This document shows, piece after piece, positions 22,119-32,568 of a DNA stretch of 64,000 nt (its first letter is position 1; every line of letters begins with the position of its first letter). The position numbers and the translations under genes are program-made. A model generated the notes under the pieces. That model ran no database searches. It saw only the letters and a program-made list of their open reading frames with translations, and was not told where the DNA came from. The DNA is from Thelonectria olida (Eukaryota > Ascomycota > Sordariomycetes > Hypocreales > Nectriaceae), in assembly GCA_020736575.1 (NCBI GenBank), contig JAGPYM010000003.1, forward strand, positions 2,914,001-2,978,000. Reading direction: 5' to 3'.

Positions 22119-25100
22119 TTATGATCCCAAAAGCGTCAGCTTCTTCATGTTCGTAACCACAGGCGGTTCCTGCTTCTTCCTTTGCGCCAACACAAAGTCT
22201 TGCAAGACGGCATCTCCTCCGGTAGCTCGCCATGCGAACTCGGTGCTCTCGGGCTGTTGTTGCGGCGCCTGGGTCTGCGACTCCTCCGCGCTGGCAAAGA
22301 CGTCAGCGACGGCGCGGGTGCACGCCTCAGAGACGTCAGCCATGAGAGCTTCAGCGGCACGAGCGCGCTCGGGCATGCTACGACGAACGAGGGCGAAGAC
22401 GAGGCGTTCGACGTCGGGCGTTGTGGCGTTGACGCGCTCGATGAGACGGCGCACACTGTTGGTGAGGTACTCCTCCTCGTACACGGTACCCTTGCGACCG
22501 CGCGCACGCTTCTTCTCCTCGCGACGGCGGTTCTTGCTCGTGGCGCGACTGACACCTGTGCCGGCCGTTCCCACACTCCCGTCTTTGCCGGTGTATCGAG
22601 TGAAGAGAGATGCGCTGGTGCTGACACGGGAGGACGCAGCGATGGAGACGTCGTCGGGAAGGTCAAGACCACCTGAGCGCTCGCCCTCGTAGAAAGCCAG
22701 GGGATCCTCTGCGGCCTTTCGACGGAGCTCGGCGATGCGCGGGATTTGGGCGTTGAGCTGACCTTTACAATCGGCGAGGAACTCGGTGGTGCTGCTGAGG
22801 GCTTCTGCGAGCCCGGCGTCAACGGCAGATTCGAGGAGCTCGGGCTTTGAGCGCTGCAGAACGAGACGAGTGGCTTCAGCGAAGTGATAGCCCTTGCAGA
22901 GGCACTTGACAGCGGTTTCGATGGCATTGAGGTACTCGACATGGATGGTGGCGGCGGATGTGTAGTCCTTTGCCTCCCAAAGGGCGTCCGCAAGGGCAGT
23001 GGCAAGCTCAGCCATCGCATCGGCAGATAGGGGAGGATCTTGTTGCTGAGCTGCATAGAGGCATTCCTGCCAGCAAGACGCACCGGCACTACGGTAGCAG
23101 CCTGTCGCCTTTGCGTAGTTTTGCAGAGACTCATAGGCTAGACCGGCCTCGCGGTAGGATGAGGTAGACTCGAGGTATTCCGCGTACGCGCCGGTGAGGA
23201 TTCGAAGACGTTCCTGTTCGTACCTGTAGAGGCGAAGAGCATCGTGATAGAGAGCGTGTCGGGTAGTATATGCCAAGAGTTCATCAAAGGAGTCCATGGC
23301 TTGAAGATGGCCAAGCGCCTTTACACGACGAGCGAGATGGTCATCTATTTCAAACTTACGGCGCAGATCAGAGAGCTTGTGCAGGTTCTGGATGAATGGC
23401 AGATACTCGCGAGGGTCGCGCTGGGACTGCTGGGCGACGAGGAGGGTGAGGTCAAGATTGTAGAGACCAAGCGCGTTCTCATACAGGCGGTTAACATCAA
23501 CTAGGAAGCAGATGTGCTCGACGGCTTTTTCAGCCAGTTTCTCATCTTCTTGCATCAAGTCGGCGACTAGTGTGAGACCATCGTCAAGAGCGGGCGGTGA
23601 CTTGCAGACGTGAGCAGTGATGACGTTCTGGAGGTTGGTGGTCTTCCGAAGTTGTAAAGCCTTGAGAAGAGCGTCACAGATGGCGTTGACCTTTGCGGGC
23701 GAGGACTTGGGGGCTGGGGTTGACTCGGGGGCGGGAAGAACGCTCGGTATCTGAGCTTTGGGTCGCTTGGTATCCTGATACATGGTCTGAGTGACGTCTT
23801 CAGGTCTGATTTTATGTGATTAGCCTCTGGCGATCATGCGATTCCGATTTGCTTACCGAAGAGATGACAAGAACAAGTCGATGTAGGATACATCTTGAAT
23901 CTGGTCTAGGAAAAGCTCAACGTTGGCCAGGAACTGGTCTGGTTGATGATCATAAAGGATATTCATGTCTACACGCTGTGTTCGGCAGTATGCGAAGGCT
24001 CGCGCATAGTTCTTCTCGTCAATCAGATCACGGATACCAGCAACGACTAGAGCTCTAGGGAATATGGTCTCGAGGTTTCCTCGAGGCATCTGCAAGACAA
24101 TGCTCATGTTAGTAGGGATGGCAGTGACGAGGCGAGATCCGCGCTCGACGCTTCGACATCGCTCATCTGTTTCGGGGTCATCGGCAGGGACTTCGAGTTC
24201 TGAGAGACATTAGTGTGATTCTGGGCGTGACATAACGAACGAGACTTACCCTCGACATCGGCCGAAAGATGTACAAACTTGACCAAATGGTTGTTGGTTG
24301 TGAAGATAAGATGGCTGGGCGTGATAATGAAAGATGTGCAATTCTTAGCAAGAAGACGGGAATTGGCATAGATGTGGCCATTCCTCGACAGCCCAAAAGC
24401 AACAAGCTCGCCCTCCACCTTGCTTATCTCAAACCAAGGGAGCTGTGATTGGAACTGGATGGGCAGCAGCTCATTCCCAGAGTCCTTGATCTGATAGAGC
24501 TTTCCAGAATGATCTTGTCCGTACCCCTCAAGAGATGTATTGTCCTCATAACTAGTCGTCGCCACGAGAAGCTGCTGTGCATCTACAAGACTGAAATGAG
24601 CATCTTCCGAGCTCTCTGCCTGGATAGACAGCTGAGTATGGTCTTCATCTTGGTAGCTAATACAGTGGAATGCAGTTCCAGAGACGTAGCTTATCCGTAG
24701 TGGAACTCGGTACATGGGAATATCTGTAGTCTCGAAGGGGATCTTCTGTGAGAGCTTTGGCATGATTGACCGGCCGTTTTTCACTGGCCAGTCGTAGACA
24801 TCAACACCATTGCGATGTAAAATCGCAAACGAGGCGTTCTGGTACCCGAAAGCGACGTCGACAACGGCTGAGGTAGCATTAATTTCGAACAAGGCCATGG
24901 GAGGGGGTACGTTGGCAGTTCGGAAAGGGGTCAACTTGACCGTATCTCCATCAATTACCGCTACGGCACCATTGTCATGGGGTTGAAGACATGATCCTCT
25001 CGCAGTATAGAAAATGTGTTCTGTCAGGACAACTCCGCTGGTTGAGGCGGCGGCGAATCGTAGAGCCTTCTCGGGGTGCCATGAAAGACAGGTGGATTCA

Positions 25101-26226
25101 GGCTCTGTGGGAATTTCCCCCTTGAGATACCAATGATAGTTACCCATGGTCCAGAGCTGTATCTTATCTTTGAAGATGGCAGCCAAGACGGTCGAGTCCG
25201 AGTTCCATTCCAGGCGTATCTTCTCATGACCGTTGAGTGAGCCTGTGGGAGAGCGGAGAGTGAATTCTCCATGTCGCAGACCGTTCCTTTCAAAGAAGAC
25301 AACATCTACACGGTCTGAAAGTCGTTGGATACCGGCCATCAAGTTGCCCGACGGCCGCCAACTTAGACTACTCTCAAGCCCATCCACGGGCTCGCTGGCA
25401 CTGTCAAGCTCGCCTTCACGGGAATACACCCGAATGACACGGCGCGCGCCTTGCTCAACGGCGTTGATAGCAACATAGGCGCCATCGCCTCTCCAACTGA
25501 TAATAGTTGCTCCGTCTTCGTGGGGACTCGGGAGGCCTTGGTCAACCTTTTCGGGGATCGTGGGATCTCGAAGAGCCTTTGCACCCCGACCTTGGAATTG
25601 CGTTTCACGCTTGCCCCAGCCGACGGAAACGTGCTTGGATGCCTTTAAATCATCTACAGTCATCGACACCTCGGCGACGGGGTCGAAGGTGGCGCCCATG
25701 AAAATAACCTGGTTGGTTTTGGTGACAACAACGAGAAGCTCCTCGTCGGGGGACCATCGGGCCGCAGCGATGCCGTCGTCGATGGAACCGACGATTTCAA
25801 TGCGAGCGGCATCGTCCGAAAAGTCGTCTTCTTGAACGGTAACGATGTCGCCACCTTCGAGAACGAGACAGGTTGTGGCAGAGCCACTGAGGTACTGGAG
25901 GCTCAGGACCCTGTCCACGGGGAGATCCGGGTTTGGGCTAGGGGCATCCCATGTAGCCACGGAAGAGAGCGAACTGTTGGTCAGAGTTAGTGTGCTGATG
26001 GTGGAATCATGCGGTCTCGTGCGTGGTCCTGTGGCATTAAGGTATTCTCGAACAAGAGCTGGACTTACATGTCCTGATGACCAGATATTCTCAGCAGCTC
26101 AATACTATGGCTCTGCGGCGTGGGCCCAGCTGTGCATAAAACTTGGTCTTTCTCGGGATCCCAGCAAGCGGCTGTGACATCGGGACGGTGGCAGCGCCCA
26201 AATTGGATGTTGCGGAGGTTGCGCAT
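22119..26226 (-). CDS. ELP1: Elongator complex subunit 1 (Elp1/Iki3)
   Basis: Four exons, 26226-26069, 25973-24250, 24199-23857 and 23805-22119, with introns of 95, 50 and 51 bp. Phases agree throughout, giving 1303 residues, the usual Elp1 length. The N-terminus MRNLRNIQF and the first about 740 residues form the two WD40 propellers. The C-terminal half is a helical TPR-like region (for example ICFLVDVNRLYENALGLYNLDLTLLVAQ split around 830-860). Near 1166-1181 lies the conserved basic patch KNRRREEKKRARGRKG followed by YEEEYL, which in yeast contributes to tRNA binding and nuclear localisation. Elp1 is the dimeric scaffold of Elongator, needed for mcm5/ncm5 modification of wobble uridine in tRNAs. 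The gene is divergent from the DUF3984-like gene and convergent with BUD6. Confidence 0.95.
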
Positions 26227-27501
26227 TGTGGGAGTACGAGTATGTGCGTGAGAGTCACTCGGGCTGGAGAGCAAGACTTGGGCAGCTCGCCCGACAAGGC
26301 GTTAGTCAAAGACAGCGAGTTCTGGTTGGCGATGGCGAGACAGTTGGTTTGTCGAATGTTGCAGTAATGCACCCGTCGTCTGATTGTGTGATGGCGGTCG
26401 ATACCGGCTTCTCTCCTCTCTTTTTTTTTTTCTTTGGGAGGGTGTGATGGATCGGCGGGAAGCTGCGAATTTGGAGGCGTCCGAGGCGAAGTCCGTTTTG
26501 AGATTTTTGCAGATGGCCTTCTGTGGAGGGGACTTGAGTGAGGCTGGTGACTGAGGTACAGGAAGCGCTAGACTTGCGGGACAGTGGCGCCGGTGAGGAG
26601 TGGTCAGCTACTTCATGTGGCTGTGCATGCAAGTACCGCAAGTGCTCACCAAACTCGCTCGAGCGCAACCAGTCACTCACTCACTCACTCACCACCAAAC
26701 TTATATCTGATGGCATCTGATGATGGGCCGAATTCCTGGCCTTAAAGGTGCATAGTGCGATTGTGTGCATGTTGCTAGTGTAACCATCTTGATTTTTTCG
26801 ACAACTTGTTCTACCAGTCTCGCCACTTGCAAGAGTTGACTGGTAATAACTTGGTCAAAGCCCTTGCTTCTTCGAGTTGACGATTGACTCTTGTGCATGC
26901 GGGATGGGTTGGTTCAGACAAGATCGTCCAACAAAACCTGGCCATCGGTCTAGTTATTCCATTCTCGTAACTAGGCTAGATGATCCGGATAAGTTGAAGA
27001 AATTTTCTTCTCCCATCTCCAGCTCATCTTCCTATAATTCCCGAAGCTGTTTCTTGCTTAACCCATTCGGCATCTGTCTTCGTACGTATTAAAATCCTGG
27101 GCTTCCCTCCCAGTCTGCCCTTGTCTCTCTCCACTTCTATCCTCGCTCCACTCGTTCGTTTCCCCAGCTCTCATCACCCATTGTTGCTGCAATCACATGT
27201 CATCATTCCATCGTGCTGCCGACTGGTTTTCGTGTATTGCGTTGCGAAAGCCAAATTCCTTGAATGATTCGAATTTGAGTCGCAGCTTCCCCGGATTGAG
27301 GTAGATTCGATCCGCTCTCCCCGCCTATACACACACGCTGCCTGAGGATTCGAATTGAGCACCTCAACATCAACCTCAACCATATTTCGCGATAGAGACC
27401 GACAGCCCCAGCTTCAGCTTCTGCAAGCTCATAGACACGACTTGCATTTACGAATACACCTCCATCTCTCCATCGAAGGCGCCTCTACTTCTTCTCTTAT
27501 C
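26227..27501. promoter_or_regulatory. Divergent promoter region of ELP1 and the DUF3984-like gene
   Basis: About 1.3 kb between two divergent ATGs. An (ACTC)n tract lies at 26672-26692. The 26.9-27.35 kb part is CT-rich on the plus strand, consistent with a leader. The frame of the next gene is open back to 27355 but without an ATG. No protein-coding gene is supported. Confidence 0.5.
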
Positions 27502-28668
27502 ATGGACGTCGCCTATAATCAACACGCCGACCGCGCTCGTCGCAAGAATCGCTCTGCGACCAGCCTCAACCACCTCTCCCTCGCGCCCCTCACCACAAAG
27601 CTCCCTATTAATGATGACGACCTCATTCCCAATTCCGATACCGACGCGTTTTCATCGCTGAAGCGCAACTCCTCCGTCTCCTATCTGCAGGGCAAATCTG
27701 CCCCAACAACGCCACGCCTCCTCTCTCGTTCCCCAACAGCACCCCGCTCCCACTCCCACACCCGAACTCCCTCGGCTCCCATCGGGCCGCTCTCCAAGAG
27801 CAAATCAGCGTCCCATCTAGCGTTTGCACCAGGCGTCCGGAAGTCACACTCTGGACGTGCCACTCCGATTCGACGACATAACAAAGATGATTCCCCGGGC
27901 TTTGGCTTGCGGCACCGGAATGATAGTGATTGGTTGCTTCGCACTGGAGCTCTCATGAGCTTCGAGGCTAGAGAGTCCAAGGGCCAGGCCTGGCTTGTCT
28001 CCCGCCAGAGCTCTACCAGCCTTGCGGGTATGCATGATGAAGATGAGGAAGCCTTTGAGAATCATCTCGCCCACGAACGTGGAGTTGCCGCCGCCAGTCG
28101 ACACCACAGTCGCCATGGAAGCAACGTCGTCAGCGACGAGGACCTCTCTCCATACGCCAGCCGCTTCGCTAGTCGTACTCATAGCCGTTCCCATAGCTTA
28201 TCTCGTCCCCGAAGCCAATTCCTCACCCCACTTGAGCGCCCTAGCACGAGTAATGGGCTCGATCTTGAGATGACGGATTCTTATTTCCCCAGTCAGGACC
28301 TCCCTGGCCCAGATTTTGTCAATCTGGATGAGAGGTTAGAGGAGCTCGAGCTAGAGCGCGACTCGGTTCAAGATGATGAAGCAGCGGTGCAGCGCCTCGT
28401 TCGACGCGGCCAGGCCAATGCAGGCACTTGGTTTGGCAGCGTCTGGGGTCTATTCGCCGTAGATGAAGATGAAGAGGAGTCGGATAGTGAGGATGGGACT
28501 ACACCAGGTGATGACTCGGACTTGAAACGCTCGCGAAGCTGGTCGTCTCGTCACATGGCTGGCATCTCAACCCTCCCCGAGGATCATATTCCGCCTCCCG
28601 GTGCCGAAGACGGTGGCTGGTCTGACGCGGCCTGGTTACTCAGTGTCGCAACGAAAGTGATGTTCTAG
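27502..28668 (+). CDS. Conserved fungal serine/arginine-rich protein, DUF3984-like
   Basis: Single exon of 388 residues from the first in-frame ATG (27502). The start carries the conserved block KNRSATSLNHLSLAPLTTKL followed by an acidic patch. I associate this with the fungal DUF3984 family from memory, so the family name is tentative. Residues about 55-260 are rich in Ser, Arg and His with many RSxS and SRS-type phospho-site patterns. The region DLPGPDFVNLDERLEELE is acidic and probably helical. The C-terminal third has a hydrophobic GTWFGSVWGLFAV segment and an acidic EDEEESDSEDG run. No enzymatic motif is seen. The composition suggests an intrinsically disordered, phospho-regulated protein. 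Function is unknown. Confidence 0.8.
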   Translation: MDVAYNQHADRARRKNRSATSLNHLSLAPLTTKLPINDDDLIPNSDTDAFSSLKRNSSVSYLQGKSAPTTPRLLSRSPTAPRSHSHTRTPSAPIGPLSKSKSASHLAFAPGVRKSHSGRATPIRRHNKDDSPGFGLRHRNDSDWLLRTGALMSFEARESKGQAWLVSRQSSTSLAGMHDEDEEAFENHLAHERGVAAASRHHSRHGSNVVSDEDLSPYASRFASRTHSRSHSLSRPRSQFLTPLERPSTSNGLDLEMTDSYFPSQDLPGPDFVNLDERLEELELERDSVQDDEAAVQRLVRRGQANAGTWFGSVWGLFAVDEDEEESDSEDGTTPGDDSDLKRSRSWSSRHMAGISTLPEDHIPPPGAEDGGWSDAAWLLSVATKVMF

Positions 28669-30039
28669 AGAATACAAATCATGAATTACAAGGATCTATC
28701 ACGACCTGTAATAGTCAATGGACGGATGGAACTTCCCTTTCGTAGGGGTTCAGGGCCCAAGGAAACAAGGCTGTGAGGAAGGGCGTTATGGGATTCGTCC
28801 AACTGTGTATGCTCTTTTTTTTTCTGACATGCTTCAGATGAGATATATTAAACTGGGATACTACTTGATTTAAAGTATAAGTAAATTGACTATTCGTTCT
28901 ATTATAGACAAAGAGTTCAACCCACAAGACGGCGCTGTGGGAGTAACCGAGAACACTGCAATCTAGTTACCACTTCTACAAGCCCGACGACGCGGACGAG
29001 ATGCACATGTCCGAAGCCATTGACACATTTCCCGGGAACCTGTGTTGGTATGCCGACACCAAGAACCCAGACGAGCTTGCTCCCTATTAGGAGGAAGGGA
29101 GAGCCGTCCTGAGTGCAGTCGGTGGAATAGAGGAGATAGGAAGCCTCTTTGAGTGTCACACATGACAGTACCTGAAGGACGTCCTGGCTCCGATACCAAC
29201 TTCATGCGGCGCGCTCAGCCAATTTTGACTCGGCACCACTCCACCTCTGATCTTCCCAACAATTGTCAAGCATAGGACTCATCAAGCAGGTGCACCGGTA
29301 TATGTTGTCATTGTCGGACTGCAGTATGTAGTCGTCAAGGTCGAGGAAGTTGCAAGAGACTTCGCCGAAATCTAGGAAGCAACATACCATTCTGTGACTT
29401 TTAAAGAAGACGCTAGGGTCATGGATATCTCTCAAGTATTCATTGTTAATATAGACAAACCGGAAATTACTTTAGTAGCAATTTTCTTTCTTTTTCTTTT
29501 TGGCTGTTTTTACCCTCAAGCAGTGAGTAGACATAGCTATTGCTGTCTCTGTCCTTCTGATTGAGAGGAATCCCGCAGCATGTCTTCTAGTTCCCAAGCT
29601 ACATCAGATTGGCGATCGCGTCGCGTTCCGCCTCTGTGGCATACTCTGGGAATTGTTGTCTGTTCTGTTCTTACCACTCCTCTGGCACTATGCCCAGGGG
29701 TGACGGGCGTCTTCCACCGGTTCCCGCTTCAAGTTGCCAACCCATCTTTGTTCGGCTGCTAGGGTGATATCTGCCTGTATCCCTTCCCATATCAGAGTGA
29801 GGTCTTAGGAGTCGAAGTACAGCTGGCTGGTAGGGTCCCCAGTCTTGAGTGCCAGAGCCGATCTGCTGCCATTCTTCTCTGCGACGCCCTTTCGCAAATG
29901 CTCCGCAAGCACCCAACCCAAGGGGTGTGGCCGCATTATTCGTGGTTCCCTGCTGCATGATCCCAAATGTCGATGGTTCTAGAACTGCCTCTCATTTTGC
30001 ATATTGTCATGCAATTAACGTAATTGTGCGCCGATTGCT
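28669..30039. other. Degenerate region with broken minus-strand coding fragments
   Basis: No intact gene. Fragments that still look coding, all on the minus strand, lie at 29435-29202 (starts LRDIHDPSVFFKSH, contains FLDLDDYI and CWEDQRWSGAE), 29159-28917 (LLYSTDCTQDGSPFLL) and 29958-29671 (MGWQLEAGTGGRRPSPLG). They are separated by stops and frame changes that no consistent set of GT..AG introns repairs. The parent families are not recognised. Confidence 0.35.
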
Positions 30040-31024
30040 TTGGAGAAGATTTCCAAGTACATTCGAGCGGCCAGAGAATCAATGGATATTGCTATTTTGC
30101 AAACGCTCCAAGGGTTACTTATTGCAGATTGTCAGCAGTATACCGATATTCGTATGAAGGCAGGCATGTCAAGTACAAGACGAACTGGCCGCATAATCAA
30201 TGCCGAGCTGCTTGATTACTGCTGAGAAGAATGGATCTCAGGCAAGTTACACCCTGGTTCGCCGTCAAAATTCCCACGGAAGTATATGCGATTGTCCAAA
30301 GGCAAAGGCCGGACTCGGAAAGAGATGCAATCAGTAAAATCACTCACGAGATTGAACAATGGACAAGTGACTTACTTCCAAAACGCAATCGATGTCCATA
30401 CTTTGCACATCCTGCAACGATACCTCCTGACTGGAGTTGGAAAAGCAGCTACGCCCTTTGCTTGATCGACTGGATCGAATGAGAACAACACGCAATCGGA
30501 AGTGGAAAATCGAGGACTCAGCTATTACAATCTTCCTGGAGTGTATCTTCCAAACATGCATCGGTCAGATGTCAATTGCCGACAATGACCCAGAGCATAA
30601 GAAGAAGACTGCATTGAAGAGCAAGTATGCTGAGTTTTTGAGGCTTCCTTTGGATATTATCTTTTGGAACACATTGACTTTTGCTATTACTCATCGAGTC
30701 CATGATGAACAAATGCTTAGAGGATGGTCAAGCAACCCACGAAGACTCACTGACCGTCAAGATGAGAACAACAACATTCTCATTGAGCCGCGGAAGAGTA
30801 GCTTCTTCAAGTTGAACTACCATAAGTCGTTTTACCCTGACCTTCGCGCACTCGTGCTGGAGATTGAAATGCCTCCTAGCTTAGTCGATGAGACGTTAAA
30901 CCCTTCACCATATGATTTCCAACTCGAGAGAGATTTGGGAATGGTAAATGATGATGGTAAGATTGAAGATGTAGAGGAAGGCGATGAAGAGGATGGTTTA
31001 TCCGAGCAAGAGAATAACGAATGA
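30040..31024 (+). pseudogene. Unrecognised fungal protein gene, broken or with unresolved introns
   Basis: Coding-like sequence runs in one frame from 30040 to about 30466, interrupted by TGA near 30223. It then continues in another frame to the stop at 31024. The last part is best kept: from the ATG at 30479 it encodes 181 residues. It includes ITIFLECIFQTCIG, LRLPLDIIFWNTLTFAI and the tract HKSFYPDLRALVLEIEMPPS, and ends in an acidic tail (EDVEEGDEEDGLSEQ). The pattern resembles a lineage-expanded fungal hypothetical protein, but I cannot name the family. Either a pseudogene or a multi-exon gene whose junctions I could not fix. It sits between two other degenerate stretches. Confidence 0.4.
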
Positions 31025-31141
31025 TTCTTTTATAAGGAAGATAATTGGAACAAGAGCGATCCTTGAAGATGAGGAAGATTTCCCATGGACTTCCCGTGAC
31101 AAATTTCGTATGAATAACATTCCATTAAGATTTCTAGTCGC

Positions 31142-32568
31142 TTAAGTAAACTGAGAGACGTGTAGGCTGGACCCCTCTTTCCTTATAAAACTCTTGTTCA
31201 ATAGGTTATGGGCCCTATTACAACTTGTAGAAATAGTCGCCTTCAGATTGGTGATAACCCCTTGGCCGAGGAACTCCATACGGTTCGTTGATTCCCTTCC
31301 TTGGAGGTCATGCAGTCGGTGTCTGTCTTGGTCTTTCTCCTTGGTCAACTGGGAGTCGACACAGTAGGACAAGAGGGCCTAGCTTCTCGGCAATGGTGTC
31401 GTGCGCAGTCACGGCGTAGTTGCGATGCCGAGCCGCCCGTCGTGGTAGCCTCAGCCTTGGCATTCGAGAGGATAAGAAGTGAATGGGTATTGTTATCCCA
31501 TGAAAGAAAGTTTTTATCGTTCTCCGGCAAGGTGATGCACTTGTTGCCAATCCTTCAAAGGAGAGCAGTTGTCCCAAGGCTATCAATGATACGTTCAAAG
31601 GCACCAGAACTGGTCTCTTGATGCTAGACTGCACACTTCTCGACGAGGCTGAGCATGGAGCGAGCTCGACTGGTCGATAGGATGACCCGGATCTTGCTAG
31701 TAAAGTGTTGAACAGAGAAGCTCGCCACGTAACTCATGGAAGTCCCAGATAAAGTGTCCTGGACGGCAAGCTGAAAGGGGGGGAGGTAAACCGTGATCAC
31801 CCAGTAATGATGTCTGAGGCGTTGGAATGCCTATGCCCATGGCCATTGCAAACGAAATGCTTCGTAGTCGCTTCGGCTCCGATGCTTTGCAGCGTAGCAT
31901 GAGGGTAGTAGTGCTTCAGTCGACTGAAGCAGGTTTCTCGCCGACAGGCTCGAAGTCTTGACTAGCCAGGGGCGAGTGCTGCACATCGATAGTAGGACTT
32001 AATGCGGTATATGAATTCTCGGAATATCTTCTTCTCCGATATCTTGCCAGCTTATTCAAGAAGCTTTTGGTTGAGGCAGCCCCCAAGCTCATCTCACCAG
32101 ACACGAAGTACCAGGAGAGCTCTTGGCCATGTGGCCAACGTTGATTATCACTATAGTATTCCTACAGATATGTGTTCTTAGGATCTGCTTTGACGGGAAT
32201 TGTAGATGGATTGATCGGAAAGATGCAGCTACAACCTGCACGCCTCCAAGGACAAGTTCACGATAGTAGATATGGCAGGCGGCTTTGGCTGCAACAAGCA
32301 CAGCCTCATCATCTAAGTGACATAGCGCGACTATGAGGTGAACTATTCTTGGTCTCAGGCACAGTCCCAACCTTAGGACCGAGTGTGGCCAACTTGATTG
32401 CAGCAGCAGAGTTAAAAGGTGGTGATCGAGGTCGATCAATCTAGAACTTCTAGAAACGGCAGATAGAGCCCAACTCGCCTCCCAGAATGTCACAGCAATG
32501 ACACCTAGCGAATAGACAGGAACACGAACTAAAGCATTTTGACTTTGCCGTCGTCGTTTCGATAACAA
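31142..32568 (-). pseudogene. Degenerate coding remnant, family not recognised
   Basis: Read on the minus strand, several fragments follow each other: 32568-32089 (VYSLGVIAVTFWEASW, reminiscent of a kinase-like subdomain), 32104-31916 (starts MSGEMSLGAASTKSFLNK), 31900-31697 and then 31634-31142. In the last block a likely coding path reads SGAFERIIDSLGTTALL, a stop, then CITLPENDKNFLSWDNNTHS, and later CVDSQLTKEKDQDRHRLHDLQG after frame changes. In-frame stops and shifts suggest decay. A kinase-like origin is only a guess. No flanking repeats or target-site duplications were found that would point to a transposon. Confidence 0.3.

Noticed and set aside
22145..23134. 329-codon open frame on the minus strand
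   Set aside because: Out-of-frame shadow of ELP1 exon 4; Ser/Pro/Arg-rich string without domain features.
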